Below, piece after piece: positions 51,957 to 62,272 of a DNA stretch of 64,000 bases. The translations under genes and the position numbers were made by a program. Under the pieces are notes generated by a model, which saw only the letters and a list, made by a program, of their open reading frames with translations, was not told where the DNA came from and did no database searches. Every line of letters begins with the position of its first letter. Position 1 is the stretch's first letter. Source of the stretch: Helicobacter sp. (lineage in GTDB: Bacteria > Campylobacterota > Campylobacteria > Campylobacterales > Helicobacteraceae); the NCBI RefSeq assembly GCF_014799995.1, contig NZ_JAAVGY010000062.1, positions 41,417 to 105,416 on the forward strand. The letters are read 5' to 3'.

Positions 51957-52994
51957 ATGGCTTTGGACGAAAACAAACGAAAAGCAATTGAGCTTGCCAT
52001 TAAGCAAATTGATAAAGCCTTTGGAAAGGGCGCATTAATCAGGCTTGGCGACAAACCGGTAGAAAAAATTGACGCCATTAGCACGGGTTCTCTTGGGCTT
52101 GATATTGCGCTTGGCATTGGGGGAGTGCCTAAGGGACGCATTATTGAAGTCTATGGACCGGAGAGTTCGGGTAAGACGACTTTGGCATTACAAATTGTCG
52201 CAGAATGTCAGAAAAAGGGTGGAATCTGTGCTTTTATCGACGCAGAACACGCATTAGATGTTACTTATGCTAAGCGATTGGGTGTAGATGTAGAGAATCT
52301 ACTTGTTTCCCAGCCGGATTTTGGGGAGCAGGCACTGGAAATCCTAGAAACGCTTACAAGAAGCGGTGGCGTGGATTTAATCGTGATTGACTCTGTCGCA
52401 GCCCTCACGCCCAAAAGCGAGATTGACGGGGATATGGGAGACCAGCACGTAGGCTTACAAGCGCGTTTGATGAGCCAAGCATTACGAAAAGTAACAGGCG
52501 TGATTCACAAGATGAATACCACGGTGATTTTCATCAATCAGATTCGTATGAAAATCGGTATGATGGGCTATGGTAGTCCAGAAACCACCACAGGGGGAAA
52601 TGCGCTTAAATTCTATGCGAGTGTTAGAATTGATGTGCGCAGAATTGCGACTTTAAAACAAGGCGAACAAAACATCGGCAATCGCGTCAAGGCAAAAGTA
52701 GTCAAAAACAAAGTTGCGCCGCCCTTTAGAGGAGCGGAATTTGACATTATGTTTGGCGAGGGAATCAGCCAAGAGGGCGAGCTCATTGACTATGGCGTCA
52801 AGTTAGATATTGTGGATAAAAGCGGTGCGTGGCTAAGTTATAAAGACAAGAAACTCGGGCAAGGCAAAGAAAATGCAAAGGCTTTTTTGAAAGAAAATCC
52901 AGAAATCGCCCAAGAGATTGGAGAGAAAATCAAAGCCTCTATTTCTATCTCTGATGATTTGTCTAGTGGCGATGATACAAGCGAAATTGAATAA
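51957..52994 (+). CDS. recA: Recombinase RecA
   Basis: 345 residues. [19 protein letters not shown] (Walker A), [21 protein letters not shown] (Walker B and L1), [27 protein letters not shown] (L2). Acidic Ser-rich C-terminus ([10 protein letters not shown]). Strand exchange and repair. Upstream of a small exported protein gene and eno. Confidence 0.98.
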   Translation: MALDENKRKAIELAIKQIDKAFGKGALIRLGDKPVEKIDAISTGSLGLDIALGIGGVPKGRIIEVYGPESSGKTTLALQIVAECQKKGGICAFIDAEHALDVTYAKRLGVDVENLLVSQPDFGEQALEILETLTRSGGVDLIVIDSVAALTPKSEIDGDMGDQHVGLQARLMSQALRKVTGVIHKMNTTVIFINQIRMKIGMMGYGSPETTTGGNALKFYASVRIDVRRIATLKQGEQNIGNRVKAKVVKNKVAPPFRGAEFDIMFGEGISQEGELIDYGVKLDIVDKSGAWLSYKDKKLGQGKENAKAFLKENPEIAQEIGEKIKASISISDDLSSGDDTSEIE

Positions 52995-53011
52995 AGGCGA
53001 GGTGCGAGCAA

Positions 53012-53218
53012 ATGCAAAAGATGATTTTAAAATTAAGCTTTATTGCGATTCTTTTTGGTTTAGGCAATCCAATCTTGGCAGAAGATAAATCTTGCTGTAT
53101 GGTGGTAGGCGCAGAAAAATTTACTTTAAGCGAAGAGGATAAAGCTTCCTTGCAAGAAGAAAAAGAATCTAAAGATTCTAAAACTTCCAAAGAAACAGAC
53201 CAATCAAAGGAGAAATAA
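53012..53218 (+). CDS. Small exported acidic protein between recA and eno
   Basis: 68 residues. Signal peptide (about residues 1-23, ending PILA) and a ~45-residue mature part with a vicinal CC pair near the N-terminus (KSCCMVVG) and a Lys/Glu/Ser-rich, low-complexity tail. Not recognised. Overlaps the eno start by one base, so translationally linked. The CC pair could bind metal or redox partners. Confidence 0.55.
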   Translation: MQKMILKLSFIAILFGLGNPILAEDKSCCMVVGAEKFTLSEEDKASLQEEKESKDSKTSKETDQSKEK

Positions 53219-54492
53219 TGATTTACATTGATGAAGTGAGTGCGCAAGAAGTCTTAGATAGTCGAGGGAATCCAACGGTGAAAGCCACGATTCTCTTAAG
53301 TGATGGCAGTGTGGCAAGCGCAATCGTCCCAAGTGGCGCAAGCACAGGCAAAAGAGAGGCTTTAGAATTGCGTGATAATACGGAACGATTCTTGGGTAAA
53401 GGCGTTTTAAAGGCGTGCGAAAACATTAACACAACAATTTGCGATTCCATCACAGGATTAAGCCCATTTGACCAAAGTGCGATTGACAATCTCCTAATAG
53501 AACTTGATGGCACAGAAAATTTTTCAAACTTGGGAGCAAATGCGACTTTAGGCGTCTCTATGGCGGTTGCGCGTGCGGCAGCAAAAAGCCTAAATCTCCC
53601 ACTTTATCGCTACTTGGGTGGCGCAAATGCTCTGACTTTACCTATTCCAATGCTCAATATCATCAATGGTGGAAGCCACGCGGATAACACGGTGGATTTT
53701 CAAGAATATATGATTATGCCGGTGGGCTTTGAATGCTTTAGTGAATCTTTGCGCGCAAGTGCAGAAATTTACCAACACCTTAAAAAACTCCTCAAAGATT
53801 CTAAACACATTACAAGCATTGGCGATGAGGGCGGGTTTGCTCCCAATCTCAAAACCAATGAAGAACCAATCCAAATTATCTTAGAAGCCGTCAAAAAAGC
53901 AGGCTACGAAGAGGGAGAACAAATCGCCATTGCGCTTGATGTCGCAAGCAGTGAGTTTGTCAATGATGAGGGGATTTACTGCCTCAAAGGCGAGGGCAAA
54001 AACCTAAGCAGTGAAGAACTCATTGAATATTACGAAAAACTCATCGCAAAATATCCTATTGTCTCTATTGAAGACGGCTTGAGTGAGGACGATTGGGAGG
54101 GTTGGAGCAAGCTCACCCAAAAACTCGGCAATAAGGTGCAACTTGTGGGAGATGATTTGTTTGTAACCAATGCAAAAATCCTAGAAGAAGGAATCACGAA
54201 AAAAATCGCAAATGCCGTGCTTATCAAGCCTAATCAAATCGGCACAGTAAGCCAAACAATGCAAACCGTTCGTCTAGCCCAACGCAACAACTATCGTTGC
54301 ATTATGAGTCATCGCAGCGGAGAGAGTGAGGATAGCTTCATCGCCGATTTTGCTGTGGCATTAAACACAGGTGAAATCAAAACAGGTTCAACCGCCAGAA
54401 GTGAGCGTATGGCAAAATACAATCGCTTATTAGCCATTGAAAGCGAATTGGGATTCCCTATTTATTTAGGCAAAAAACTTTTTGCTAAGTAA
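53218..54492 (+). CDS. eno: Enolase
   Basis: 424 residues. [13 protein letters not shown] at the start, [34 protein letters not shown] (metal ligand), NQIGTVSQT and [17 protein letters not shown] (catalytic loop) are all present. Converts 2-phosphoglycerate to PEP. The following gene overlaps by one base. Confidence 0.97.
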   Translation: MIYIDEVSAQEVLDSRGNPTVKATILLSDGSVASAIVPSGASTGKREALELRDNTERFLGKGVLKACENINTTICDSITGLSPFDQSAIDNLLIELDGTENFSNLGANATLGVSMAVARAAAKSLNLPLYRYLGGANALTLPIPMLNIINGGSHADNTVDFQEYMIMPVGFECFSESLRASAEIYQHLKKLLKDSKHITSIGDEGGFAPNLKTNEEPIQIILEAVKKAGYEEGEQIAIALDVASSEFVNDEGIYCLKGEGKNLSSEELIEYYEKLIAKYPIVSIEDGLSEDDWEGWSKLTQKLGNKVQLVGDDLFVTNAKILEEGITKKIANAVLIKPNQIGTVSQTMQTVRLAQRNNYRCIMSHRSGESEDSFIADFAVALNTGEIKTGSTARSERMAKYNRLLAIESELGFPIYLGKKLFAK

Positions 54493-54737
54493 TGGAATCT
54501 ACGACATTTAAAAAGGGTGGATTCTATAAACTCCTGCCCTTTTTAAGCCTTGTTTTGTTGGTTTGCCTCTTAGGAGTTTATTTTGGGAATCTACTCTTTG
54601 GCAATAACTCTTTAAGCGTGCTTTTGGACATTAAAGACAAAGAATCCCAAATGCGCGAAGAAGTCAATCGCCTAATGCACGAAAATGCAAATCTGCAAAA
54701 AGAACTTTTTGAATTGAAAGGACTTGAACCCAAATGA
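54492..54737 (+). CDS. FtsB/DivIC-like septum formation protein
   Basis: 81 residues: cytoplasmic N-terminus, one membrane helix (about 14-35), then a coiled coil (QMREEVNRLMHENANLQKELFELKG). That is the architecture of FtsB/DivIC-type divisome proteins; a protein like this occupies the same place downstream of eno in H. pylori (HP0155). Overlaps the AMIN-domain gene by 4 bases. Identity as FtsB is inferred from architecture. Confidence 0.65.
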   Translation: MESTTFKKGGFYKLLPFLSLVLLVCLLGVYFGNLLFGNNSLSVLLDIKDKESQMREEVNRLMHENANLQKELFELKGLEPK

Positions 54738-55603
54738 GAAGTTTTAAATTATTTTGTAGTGCTATAATCCTCTCTAGTGCGGTATTTGCACAGAACAATG
54801 AGCCAGAGGCTTTACCCGAAATCCCAACTCTAAGCATTGATGCGCAAAAACAAAAGAATCCAGAAACCCCGCCCGCAAATCTCCCCAATGCAGAAGCACA
54901 AAATACACTAACACCCCAAAGCGCACTGCTAGATTCCACCCAAAATACCCCAGCAAGCCAAATGCCTACACAAAATACAGAGGAATCCAACAAGCCCTTT
55001 TTAAGCGAAAATCAAGAGGACAATAATTCCACTAAGAGAAGCCGAGACCCTTTTACGCCCATCATTACACCCAAAGAAAGTGGGCAAATCACCAATGCTC
55101 CACAACTAGATTTATTCACCAAAACAGAGCTGATTTTGCCCTCCACTGCTAGAAAAATCAAAAAAATTATTTTAGAATATCAAAACCTTAATGGTTCTAT
55201 TACTAGCCTTGAACAGAATCTTGAGGGCGACATTGATTGGCACTTTCCGCTTATTTTAAGCCAAGAAGTGCAGCCCAAAGCCCCCAATGTATTGGACAAA
55301 CAAAATTTCGTTTTGGGTAATTTATTTGATTTTGAAATCTCAAGACAAAAGATTCAACTCAAAGCCCCGCTTCGGCTATTGCGTGATTTTACGCTTGCCT
55401 CTCCTACGCGTTTAATTTTGGACTTCAAAGTGCCCAATAAAACACCACTTCAAGAAATCTTTGACACACAGATTCCTACGATTCCAAAAGTTTCTTTGAG
55501 CACCCACCTAGACTTTTATCGCATTACTTTCACTCTTGATGGGCAATACAAATACACTCTTGTGCAAAAAACAACAGGAAATTATGAAATTGAACTCCAC
55601 TAA
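54734..55603 (+). CDS. AMIN-domain-containing exported protein
   Basis: 289 residues. Signal peptide (to about FAQNN), a Pro/Gln/Ser/Asn-rich linker of ~100 residues, then a C-terminal AMIN-like beta domain (FDFEISRQKIQLKAPLRLLRDFTLASPTRLILDFKVPN). AMIN domains bind peptidoglycan or septal partners. It is between an FtsB-like gene and aroK, as in H. pylori. Function beyond cell-wall attachment is not visible. Confidence 0.75.
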   Translation: MRSFKLFCSAIILSSAVFAQNNEPEALPEIPTLSIDAQKQKNPETPPANLPNAEAQNTLTPQSALLDSTQNTPASQMPTQNTEESNKPFLSENQEDNNSTKRSRDPFTPIITPKESGQITNAPQLDLFTKTELILPSTARKIKKIILEYQNLNGSITSLEQNLEGDIDWHFPLILSQEVQPKAPNVLDKQNFVLGNLFDFEISRQKIQLKAPLRLLRDFTLASPTRLILDFKVPNKTPLQEIFDTQIPTIPKVSLSTHLDFYRITFTLDGQYKYTLVQKTTGNYEIELH

Positions 55604-56081
55604 TTGCGTCCTTATTGGCTTTATGGGTAGTGGTAAAAGCACAATCGCTAAGGCTCTACATAAAGCCAAGCAAGCTTGGATTTTGGATAGCGATTCTCTC
55701 ATTGAAGCCAATGAAGGTTTGAGTATCAAAGCAATCTTCGCAACCTATGGCGAAGCATATTTCCGAGATTTAGAACGTAAATTCTGCCAATTTGTCGCGC
55801 ATAATGTCCAGAATGCCATTATTTCCACAGGGGGCGGAATGCCTTTGTTTTGCGATGTCCAATCTATGGGAAAGGTTTTTTTCTTGCATTTAGAATTTGA
55901 AGCCATTTTAGCGCGTCTTGATGCAGAGGAACGGAGCAAACGCCCTTTGTTTGAGAATCGCGATTCTGCTTTCAAACTCTATCAAGAGCGGCTTCAATCC
56001 TACCGCTCTTGCGCGCATTATGTGATTAATGCCAATCAGAGCATTGAGACGATTACACGTGAGGTTTTAGATAGATTATGA
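55584..56081 (+). CDS. aroK: Shikimate kinase
   Basis: 165 residues. P-loop GFMGSGKSTIAKAL, DSDSLIE, FATYGEAYFRDLE, and STGGGMPLF are shikimate kinase motifs, with lid R(S)KRPL. Phosphorylates shikimate in aromatic synthesis. Starts inside the end of the AMIN gene (20-base overlap). The chosen ATG gives MKLNSTNCVLIGF. Confidence 0.93.
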   Translation: MKLNSTNCVLIGFMGSGKSTIAKALHKAKQAWILDSDSLIEANEGLSIKAIFATYGEAYFRDLERKFCQFVAHNVQNAIISTGGGMPLFCDVQSMGKVFFLHLEFEAILARLDAEERSKRPLFENRDSAFKLYQERLQSYRSCAHYVINANQSIETITREVLDRL

Positions 56082-57205
56082 ATCTAATTTTTGTCCGATT
56101 TAAAAGTTCTCAAGTTGGTGGAGCAGAAAAATACCTTAGGCGGTTAAAAGAATCTTTAATATCACGAAACACAACTCAAGATTCAGGACAAATCTACTCC
56201 AAAATTGAAGTATTTTCTAGTGGAGACTATGGGCAATCTGCGGAAATGCACATTGCTTTGCCAACATTATTACCCTCGTTTTTAAAATTTCTTTATTTTC
56301 TTTTTGCTTATGATAAATACCACAAGCAACACCGCAACGCGATTTATTTCAGCCTAGAACGTGTTTTTGATTGCGATATTTATCGCGCAGGTGATGGAAT
56401 CCACAAAGAATGGCTTGCGATAAAAACTAGAAACAACCTTTGGCTTAAAATCAAGAGTTATTTTAACCCTATGAATTGGATTTATACTTTTATAGAATCG
56501 CATTTATTTTTGAACGCCAAAATTATCATTGCTAACTCAAAAATGATCCAAACCTCTTTAATAGAAAAATTTAAAGTCCCTCCTGAAAAAATTCGTGTTG
56601 TCTATAATGGCATTCCTCTACCCGAATCTTTTGACAAAACCTCTGCTAAAAACAGGCTTTACAAAGATTTTTCATTTCTTAAAGATAAAATACTTCTACT
56701 TTTTGTTGGTAGTGGCTATGCGCGCAAGGGACTACAAGAAGCACTTCTTATGCTCTCCAAGATTCCACATAAAAATTGGCATTTTTTGATTATTGGAAAG
56801 GAAAAAAAACAAAAACATTATGAACAACTTGCAAAAAGATTCAATATTCTTGACAATACACTCTTTTTAGGAGCTCAAACCGAAGTTTCGCATTTTTATG
56901 CTGCAAGTGATATTTTCTTATTCCCAACGATTTATGAACCCTGCTCTAATGCCACACTAGAAGCTGCAAGCTTTGAAAATGCAATCATTACAACCAAACA
57001 AAATGGTGCGGGAGAATTATTCAATCCAATGTTTTTATTGGATACTCCACAGGCTATTACACAAGGTAGTGAAATTCTAATGAAGCTATTAGAAAGTCCC
57101 GAATTTCTAAGAGAAACGCAAAAAAATTGTGCAGCAGCCGTTAGTTCTTTGAATGTGGAGAATAATCTACAACAAACCCTACAAATCCTAAATGAGATTC
57201 GATGA
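56078..57205 (+). CDS. GT4 glycosyltransferase, LPS core (WaaG-like)
   Basis: 375 residues, GT-B fold. The N-terminal SQVGGAEKYLRRLKESL is the acceptor region, and GDGIHKEWL follows as in the WaaG/RfaG group. IVVYNGI-like hinge (RVVYNGIPLP), LLFVGSGYARKGLQEAL and the C-terminal EPCSNATLEAA (E-x7-E region) are seen. It overlaps aroK by 4 bases and waaF by 4, so is in an LPS core operon. The sugar is not certain. Confidence 0.75.
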   Translation: MNLIFVRFKSSQVGGAEKYLRRLKESLISRNTTQDSGQIYSKIEVFSSGDYGQSAEMHIALPTLLPSFLKFLYFLFAYDKYHKQHRNAIYFSLERVFDCDIYRAGDGIHKEWLAIKTRNNLWLKIKSYFNPMNWIYTFIESHLFLNAKIIIANSKMIQTSLIEKFKVPPEKIRVVYNGIPLPESFDKTSAKNRLYKDFSFLKDKILLLFVGSGYARKGLQEALLMLSKIPHKNWHFLIIGKEKKQKHYEQLAKRFNILDNTLFLGAQTEVSHFYAASDIFLFPTIYEPCSNATLEAASFENAIITTKQNGAGELFNPMFLLDTPQAITQGSEILMKLLESPEFLRETQKNCAAAVSSLNVENNLQQTLQILNEIR

Positions 57206-58326
57206 ACATTCTTATTAGAATCCCAAATTGGCTAGGAGACGCTGTAATGGCGACTTACGCACTAGAGATTCTGTTTTCACGTTTCCCTAAGGCACATTTT
57301 TATTTGATTGGAAGTGCCGCAAGTATAGCACTTTTTGCACATTATCCTCAAGTGAGCATTATAGAGGATAAAAGCAAAAAGGCAAAATTTAGAATCTTAA
57401 ATCTCTACTATCTTGCGAAATCTATCCCGCCTTGCGATTTGGGCTTTACCTTTCAAAACAACCTCCTCTCTGCGCTTTTGCTATTTCTTAATGGCGCAAA
57501 ATTTCGTGCAGGATTTAACACGGAAATGCGCGCTCTTTTGCTCACATTCCGCCCTAAAAAGCCCAAAAACATTCACGAGGCTTTGCGTTTCTCTACCCTT
57601 GTAGAATCTGCGCTTCATTTGCCACAACTTCAGGACCTACAAGTACAAAATCCTAATCAAAATCCCCCGCCAGCCCCCAAGCTCTACCTTAAGCAACCCG
57701 CCTTAGAAGTGGCTTTACCTCAACACTTCAAAGATTCTAAGATTATCGGAATCAATGCGGGCGCAGCATTTGGAGCGGCTAAACGTTGGGAGGAATCCTA
57801 TTTTGCGCAAGTGATAGAATCCTTACTACAACAAAATTACAAGATTATCCTCTTTGGCGTTGCGAGTGAGAACGCAATTAACAACAAGATTTTAGAGCAT
57901 TTGCACGCAATGCCCCATTGGAAAGATTTGCGAGAAAATGTCCTCAATTTGAGCGGAAAAACCACGATTGAAAGCCTAATGGCGTATTTTGCTAAACTGC
58001 ATTTTCTGCTCACCAATGACAGCGGTCCTATGCACATTGCAAGTGCATTTGAGATTCCAACTCTCGCCCTCTTTGGTCCTACTAATGCTAAAGAAACTTG
58101 CCCCTTTAATGCCAAAAATTCGCATATCATTTCGCTTGAGACTTTGGGGAAACCTCTTGCGTGTGCGCCTTGTATGCAACGCACTTGCCCGCTTCCTAAG
58201 GATTCTGCAACCTTTCACGCTTGTATGCGTCATCTCACGCCCAACCTCGTCCTCTCCAAGATTCAATCCATTATAAGCGAAGTTGAAATAAAATCCACCC
58301 CAAAATTCATAAGTGAGCCACAATGA
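57202..58326 (+). CDS. waaF: LPS heptosyltransferase II WaaF-like
   Basis: 374 residues, GT9 family. IRIPNWLGDAVMATYAL at the N-terminus, NAGAAFGAAKRWEESYFAQV (donor site) and TNDSGPMHIASAFEIPTLALFGPTN are the heptosyltransferase signatures. Adds the second heptose to the LPS inner core at the inner membrane. Between the WaaG-like gene and mqnD, overlapping both. Confidence 0.88.
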   Translation: MNILIRIPNWLGDAVMATYALEILFSRFPKAHFYLIGSAASIALFAHYPQVSIIEDKSKKAKFRILNLYYLAKSIPPCDLGFTFQNNLLSALLLFLNGAKFRAGFNTEMRALLLTFRPKKPKNIHEALRFSTLVESALHLPQLQDLQVQNPNQNPPPAPKLYLKQPALEVALPQHFKDSKIIGINAGAAFGAAKRWEESYFAQVIESLLQQNYKIILFGVASENAINNKILEHLHAMPHWKDLRENVLNLSGKTTIESLMAYFAKLHFLLTNDSGPMHIASAFEIPTLALFGPTNAKETCPFNAKNSHIISLETLGKPLACAPCMQRTCPLPKDSATFHACMRHLTPNLVLSKIQSIISEVEIKSTPKFISEPQ

Positions 58327-59186
58327 GAACTTTAACCCTAGGGCATTCGCCAGATGCGGACGATTTGTTTATGTATTATGCTATCCACTTTGGTTGGGTT
58401 AGCAATCCTGAAATTTGCTTTGAATCCTGCGCGCTAGATATTGAAACACTCAATGTCAAAGCCTTAAAGGGCGAGTTGGATATTTCTGCAATTTCTTTTG
58501 GCGTTTATCCGCTTCTAGCCCTTGAGCAATGTTTGCTAAGAACAGGCGTGAGCTTTGGCGCGGGTTATGGACCTAAACTCATCAAACCCAAAGCTAAGAA
58601 GCTTAGAAAAAATTTCAAAGTCGCCTTGAGTGGGGCACACACGACTAATGCAATGCTCTTTAGAATCTCCTATCCAGAAGCGAGAATCGTTTATAAAAAC
58701 TTCCTTGAAATTGAAAATGCCGTGCTTAGCGGGGAAGTAGATGCGGGAGTGCTAATCCACGAATCCATTTTGCAATTTGATGAAAAACTAGAAGTAGAAC
58801 GCGAGATTTGGGACATTTGGTGCGAATTAAATCAAGCCAATCTTCCCCTGCCGCTAGGCGGAATGTGTTTGCGCCGCTCCTTGCCTTTAAGTGTTGCAAT
58901 TACTTGTGAGGAAATGCTGACAAAAGCCGTCAAAGTCGCATTGCAAAACAAGCCATTACTTTCGCAAATGCTTCAAGAGAGGAATCTCATTCGTGTCAAT
59001 GCGCAACAATTAGAAACTTATCTCAATCTCTATGCTAATGAGGATTCTGTAAGCCTTAGCCTAAAACAACTAGAGGCGATTAACGCGCTCTTTAAAATCG
59101 GCTATGATTCTAAGATTTACTCACAAATCTTAGAGGTTGAGGATTGCCTGATTCCAATGGAATACAAAGATTTTCGCAATAGCTAA
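58323..59186 (+). CDS. mqnD: 1,4-dihydroxy-6-naphthoate synthase MqnD
   Basis: 287 residues. TLGHSPDADDLFMYYAI is the characteristic N-terminal motif, with AISFGVYPLLA and GYGPKLI next. MqnD works in the futalosine pathway to menaquinone, used by Campylobacterota. Ends 3 bases from the convergent trpS end. Confidence 0.93.
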   Translation: MRTLTLGHSPDADDLFMYYAIHFGWVSNPEICFESCALDIETLNVKALKGELDISAISFGVYPLLALEQCLLRTGVSFGAGYGPKLIKPKAKKLRKNFKVALSGAHTTNAMLFRISYPEARIVYKNFLEIENAVLSGEVDAGVLIHESILQFDEKLEVEREIWDIWCELNQANLPLPLGGMCLRRSLPLSVAITCEEMLTKAVKVALQNKPLLSQMLQERNLIRVNAQQLETYLNLYANEDSVSLSLKQLEAINALFKIGYDSKIYSQILEVEDCLIPMEYKDFRNS

Positions 59187-59189
59187 GAA

Positions 59190-60179
59190 TCACACGAGCC
59201 CCATTTTTTCTTTGGCTTCTTTATAAGTTGCGGTTGCAATTTGGCGCGCTCGGGATTCTCCCTCTTGCAAAATAGAATGCAAATAATCCTTTTCATTGAT
59301 AAGCTTTTCGTAGGATTCACGAATCGGGCGCAAGGATTCAATCACGACTTCAGCCACCCTTGTCTTTAACACTCCATAGCCTTGCCCCGCAAACTCTGCT
59401 TCAATTTGGGCTTGTGTTTGCTTCGTAAAACATTGATAAATCGTGAGCAAATTATAAACTCCTGCGCGATTCTTATCAAATGCGATGATTCCCTCGCTAT
59501 CTGTCGTTGCCTTTTTGAATTTTTTGACAATCGCCTCTGGCGTGTCAATCAAGGCAATCAAATGATTAGGCTTGTCGCCCGAGCTTTTGCTCATTTTCTT
59601 TGTCGGGTCATCTAAGCCCATAATGCGTGCGCCACTTTTAAGAATCAGAGGTTCGGGCACGACAAATGTTTCGCCAAAATCACGATTGAATCGTATCGCC
59701 GTATCCCTTGCTAACTCAATATGCTGCTTTTGGTCTTCTCCTACGGGGACAAAGTTGCTTTTGTAGAGTAAAATATCCGCACTCATTAGATTGGGATAAT
59801 TAAAAAGCCCGGCAAAAATATTTTTGGGATTCTTTTGACTCTTGTCTTTAAATTGCGTCATACGACTTAAATCACCCATTGGCGTAATACAAGTGAGCAA
59901 CCAAGCCAAAGAAGTGTGTTCTTGGATTTGCGATTGGATAAAGAGTATAGATTGGCTAGGATTAATCCCACAAGCAAGTAGCATTGCACACAAATCATAG
60001 GTTTTTTGACGCAAAACACTTGGTTCTTGCGGAATCGTAATAGCGTGAGAATTGACGACACAAAAGATATTTTCATATTTTTCTTGATTTTCTACCCAAT
60101 TTTTCACCGCACCCAAATAATTGCCCAAATGAATATTGCCTGTGGGTTGAATGCCAGAAAACACGCGCGACTTTTGCAT
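59190..60179 (-). CDS. trpS: Tryptophanyl-tRNA synthetase
   Basis: 329 residues. [16 protein letters not shown] contains the HIGH-type element, and [11 protein letters not shown] the KMSKS loop. AGxG-type [25 protein letters not shown] is also conserved. The start MQKSRVF with AAGGA upstream is preferred to a longer reading. Divergent from hisF. Confidence 0.96.
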   Translation of the reverse strand: MQKSRVFSGIQPTGNIHLGNYLGAVKNWVENQEKYENIFCVVNSHAITIPQEPSVLRQKTYDLCAMLLACGINPSQSILFIQSQIQEHTSLAWLLTCITPMGDLSRMTQFKDKSQKNPKNIFAGLFNYPNLMSADILLYKSNFVPVGEDQKQHIELARDTAIRFNRDFGETFVVPEPLILKSGARIMGLDDPTKKMSKSSGDKPNHLIALIDTPEAIVKKFKKATTDSEGIIAFDKNRAGVYNLLTIYQCFTKQTQAQIEAEFAGQGYGVLKTRVAEVVIESLRPIRESYEKLINEKDYLHSILQEGESRARQIATATYKEAKEKMGLV

Positions 60180-60275
60180 AAGAATCCTTAACAAGTTTAA
60201 ATCAAGCCGCAATTATAGCCAAAACTTAGACTTAAAATAAAATTTGCTAAGATTTTGCAAACAAAAGGAAACAAA

Positions 60276-61046
60276 ATGAGCAAAGACACATTGGCAAAGA
60301 GAATCATTCCGTGTTTGGATATTAAAAACGGACGCGTGGTTAAGGGAGTGAATTTCGTAGGGCTTCAAGATGCAGGGAATCCCATAGAAGTCGCAAGACG
60401 TTACAACGATGAGGGCGCAGATGAAATTACCTTTTTGGATATTACCGCTACGATTGAGGCGCGCAATACCACGATTGAAATGGTACGCGCTGTGGCGAAA
60501 GAAGTCTTTATCCCCCTCACCGTCGGAGGAGGGATTAATAGCCTAGAACACATTTATGATTTACTCAACGCAGGTTGTGATAAAGTCAGCCTCAATTCCT
60601 CCGCAATCAAGAATCCTGATTTGATTACACAGAGTGCCAAACGTTTTGGCTCACAATGTATCGTTGTCGCCATAGACGCCAAAGAACGCCCTAATCGTGA
60701 GGGCTGGGAAGTTTATACACACGGCGGACGTCATAACACGAATATAGACTTGTTACAATGGGCTAAAGAAGCCTACAATCGCGGAGCGGGCGAGATTCTA
60801 CTTACAAGTATGGATTGCGATGGCACAAAGGCAGGCTATGACTTAAAACAGCTCAACTTGATTGCGCATAGTGTAGGGATTCCACTCATCGCAAGCGGGG
60901 GAGCGGGAAATATGCAGCACATTTTAGAGGCTTTTTTAAATGGGGCAGACGCCGCACTTGCCGCCTCAATTTTTCATTATCAAGAAATTAACATTATGGA
61001 TTTGAAGCATTATTTAAAGGCACAAGGAATCGCGGTTAGGATTTAG
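60276..61046 (+). CDS. hisF: Imidazole glycerol phosphate synthase cyclase subunit HisF
   Basis: 256 residues, (beta-alpha)8 barrel. [40 protein letters not shown] and [17 protein letters not shown] hold the two phosphate sites and catalytic Asp residues. Works with HisH in His synthesis; no other his gene is present here. ATG at 60276 is after AAAGGAAACAAA. Confidence 0.96.
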   Translation: MSKDTLAKRIIPCLDIKNGRVVKGVNFVGLQDAGNPIEVARRYNDEGADEITFLDITATIEARNTTIEMVRAVAKEVFIPLTVGGGINSLEHIYDLLNAGCDKVSLNSSAIKNPDLITQSAKRFGSQCIVVAIDAKERPNREGWEVYTHGGRHNTNIDLLQWAKEAYNRGAGEILLTSMDCDGTKAGYDLKQLNLIAHSVGIPLIASGGAGNMQHILEAFLNGADAALAASIFHYQEINIMDLKHYLKAQGIAVRI

Positions 61047-61089
61047 CGAACCTTTGCGCATTTTATATCATAAGAACACGGAGAATGAA

Positions 61090-61452
61090 TTGCAAGAAAA
61101 ATTCAAATGGGGTAAGTTTATTTTAGATTGTTTGTTGTGTTTTGTAATTTTAATAATATCTCCATTTGTGTTTTTTTATCCTATACAATGGTTTTTTGGC
61201 TTATATCCTATACAATGGATTGTTAATTCATATCCTATACAATGGTTTTTTGGCTTATATCCTATACAATGGTTTTTTGATATATATTGGATTGAACCGC
61301 AGATTATTTTTTGGTTTGCTTTAGAAAGTGCAATTGCACTTTCTATAATTAATTACTTTTATAAAATACACAAGTTGAGTTTATTGTTATCGTTGGTTTT
61401 TGTGATATACTATGGTATATTTGCGTGTTATTTTTTTAGTCACGGAAGATAG
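61090..61452 (+). CDS. Small membrane protein with nine-residue tandem repeats (YPIQW)
   Basis: 120 residues from a TTG with GGAG 6 bases upstream. Residues ~30-65 are four 9-residue repeats, YPIQWFFGL / YPIQWIVNS / YPIQWFFGL / YPIQWFFDI, embedded in hydrophobic helices; two more membrane segments follow. No family recognised. It is the first gene of a compact low-GC run (next gene after 8 bases). Possibly a membrane partner of the downstream predicted papain-fold proteins. Confidence 0.55.
   Translation: MQEKFKWGKFILDCLLCFVILIISPFVFFYPIQWFFGLYPIQWIVNSYPIQWFFGLYPIQWFFDIYWIEPQIIFWFALESAIALSIINYFYKIHKLSLLLSLVFVIYYGIFACYFFSHGR
61177..61284 (+). repeat. Four 27-base in-frame tandem repeats
   Basis: TATCCTATACAATGG recurs at 61177, 61204, 61231 and 61258, exactly 27 bases apart, giving the YPIQW repeats. 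Unit 2 differs most in its second half (GATTGTTAATTCA). Copy number could change by recombination without breaking the frame. Confidence 0.9.
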
Positions 61453-61460
61453 GAGTTTTT

Positions 61461-61772
61461 ATGCCATACTTCATAACCCTATACATAGAACCTATGAAAC
61501 CAAAATTAGATAAAATACCTGTTTCAATCCCTCACGCCTTTTTAGGACTTACTAAAGAAAAAACTCCCGATAAATTAGATGAGATAGATAAAGAATTAAG
61601 AGACGAAAAACTTAAAAATAAAGATTGGAAAGATTTTGATAAAAAGTGGTATGAAAGTTTAGAAACCAATGAATTTAATGATGGCTTTTATGGCTTTGCT
61701 CCTGTGGAATCTGATGTTAGCCATTGGGGTAAAGTGTTTGAAAATAATCAATATGTGCTAGAGGAAATATGA
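61461..61772 (+). CDS. Short paralogue of the N-terminal domain of the 460-residue protein
   Basis: 103 residues. It matches the N-terminus of the protein at 62269-63651: VSIPHAFLGLTKEKTPDKL against SLVPHTFLGLTKENPNKL, KWYESL against EWYENI, GFYGFAP against GFWGFGP, and GKVFENNQY in both. It ends just after that shared part, so lacks the Cys region. It is a truncated duplicate or a decoy/immunity-like fragment. Overlaps the next gene by 4 bases. Confidence 0.6.
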   Translation: MPYFITLYIEPMKPKLDKIPVSIPHAFLGLTKEKTPDKLDEIDKELRDEKLKNKDWKDFDKKWYESLETNEFNDGFYGFAPVESDVSHWGKVFENNQYVLEEI

Positions 61773-62272
61773 TGAGGAAAAAAGAAATATTCAATTATAA
61801 TTTACTCACTCAAACATCTGATAAAATTTCTTATATCATTATAATGAATTTCGTAAGCATTGCGTTTAGTGTTGGTATTATTTGGTTGTTTTTTATGATT
61901 AAAAATCATATTGTTGTAAATTTATTTCCTTTGTGTAGCAATTTCTTTGAAGTTTCTACAAGCATATGTTTAACTGCCTTATGTATTTTTGTCTGTGTTT
62001 TATTTTTAGGTGTAAATTTTTTGAGAGCTAGTTTATCCTTATTTTTATGGCTCATTTTCATTTTAATTTATGGCTATCTTTCTCCATTTTTGGATTTTGG
62101 TTTTGAGTGGGGTTGGTTTTTAGTATGGTTTGGTTGGGTTTTAATAATACTTCCTAGTATTTTGTTGGTTTTTGAAAAAATTCCCTTAAATATCTTTGTT
62201 TGGAATGCAATTTTGATTAATTTTATTACATTTGGTGTTAATATATTGACTTATGGGAGTTGGCATAAATGA
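61769..62272 (+). CDS. Membrane protein, four to five predicted helices
   Basis: 167 residues, very hydrophobic and Phe/Trp-rich (FVSIAFSVGIIWLFFMI, WFLVWFGWVLIILPSILLVF). No family recognised. It overlaps both neighbours by 4 bases, placing it between the short and the long paralogue, and may be an immunity or membrane-anchor partner. This is inferred from context only. Confidence 0.55.
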   Translation: MMRKKEIFNYNLLTQTSDKISYIIIMNFVSIAFSVGIIWLFFMIKNHIVVNLFPLCSNFFEVSTSICLTALCIFVCVLFLGVNFLRASLSLFLWLIFILIYGYLSPFLDFGFEWGWFLVWFGWVLIILPSILLVFEKIPLNIFVWNAILINFITFGVNILTYGSWHK

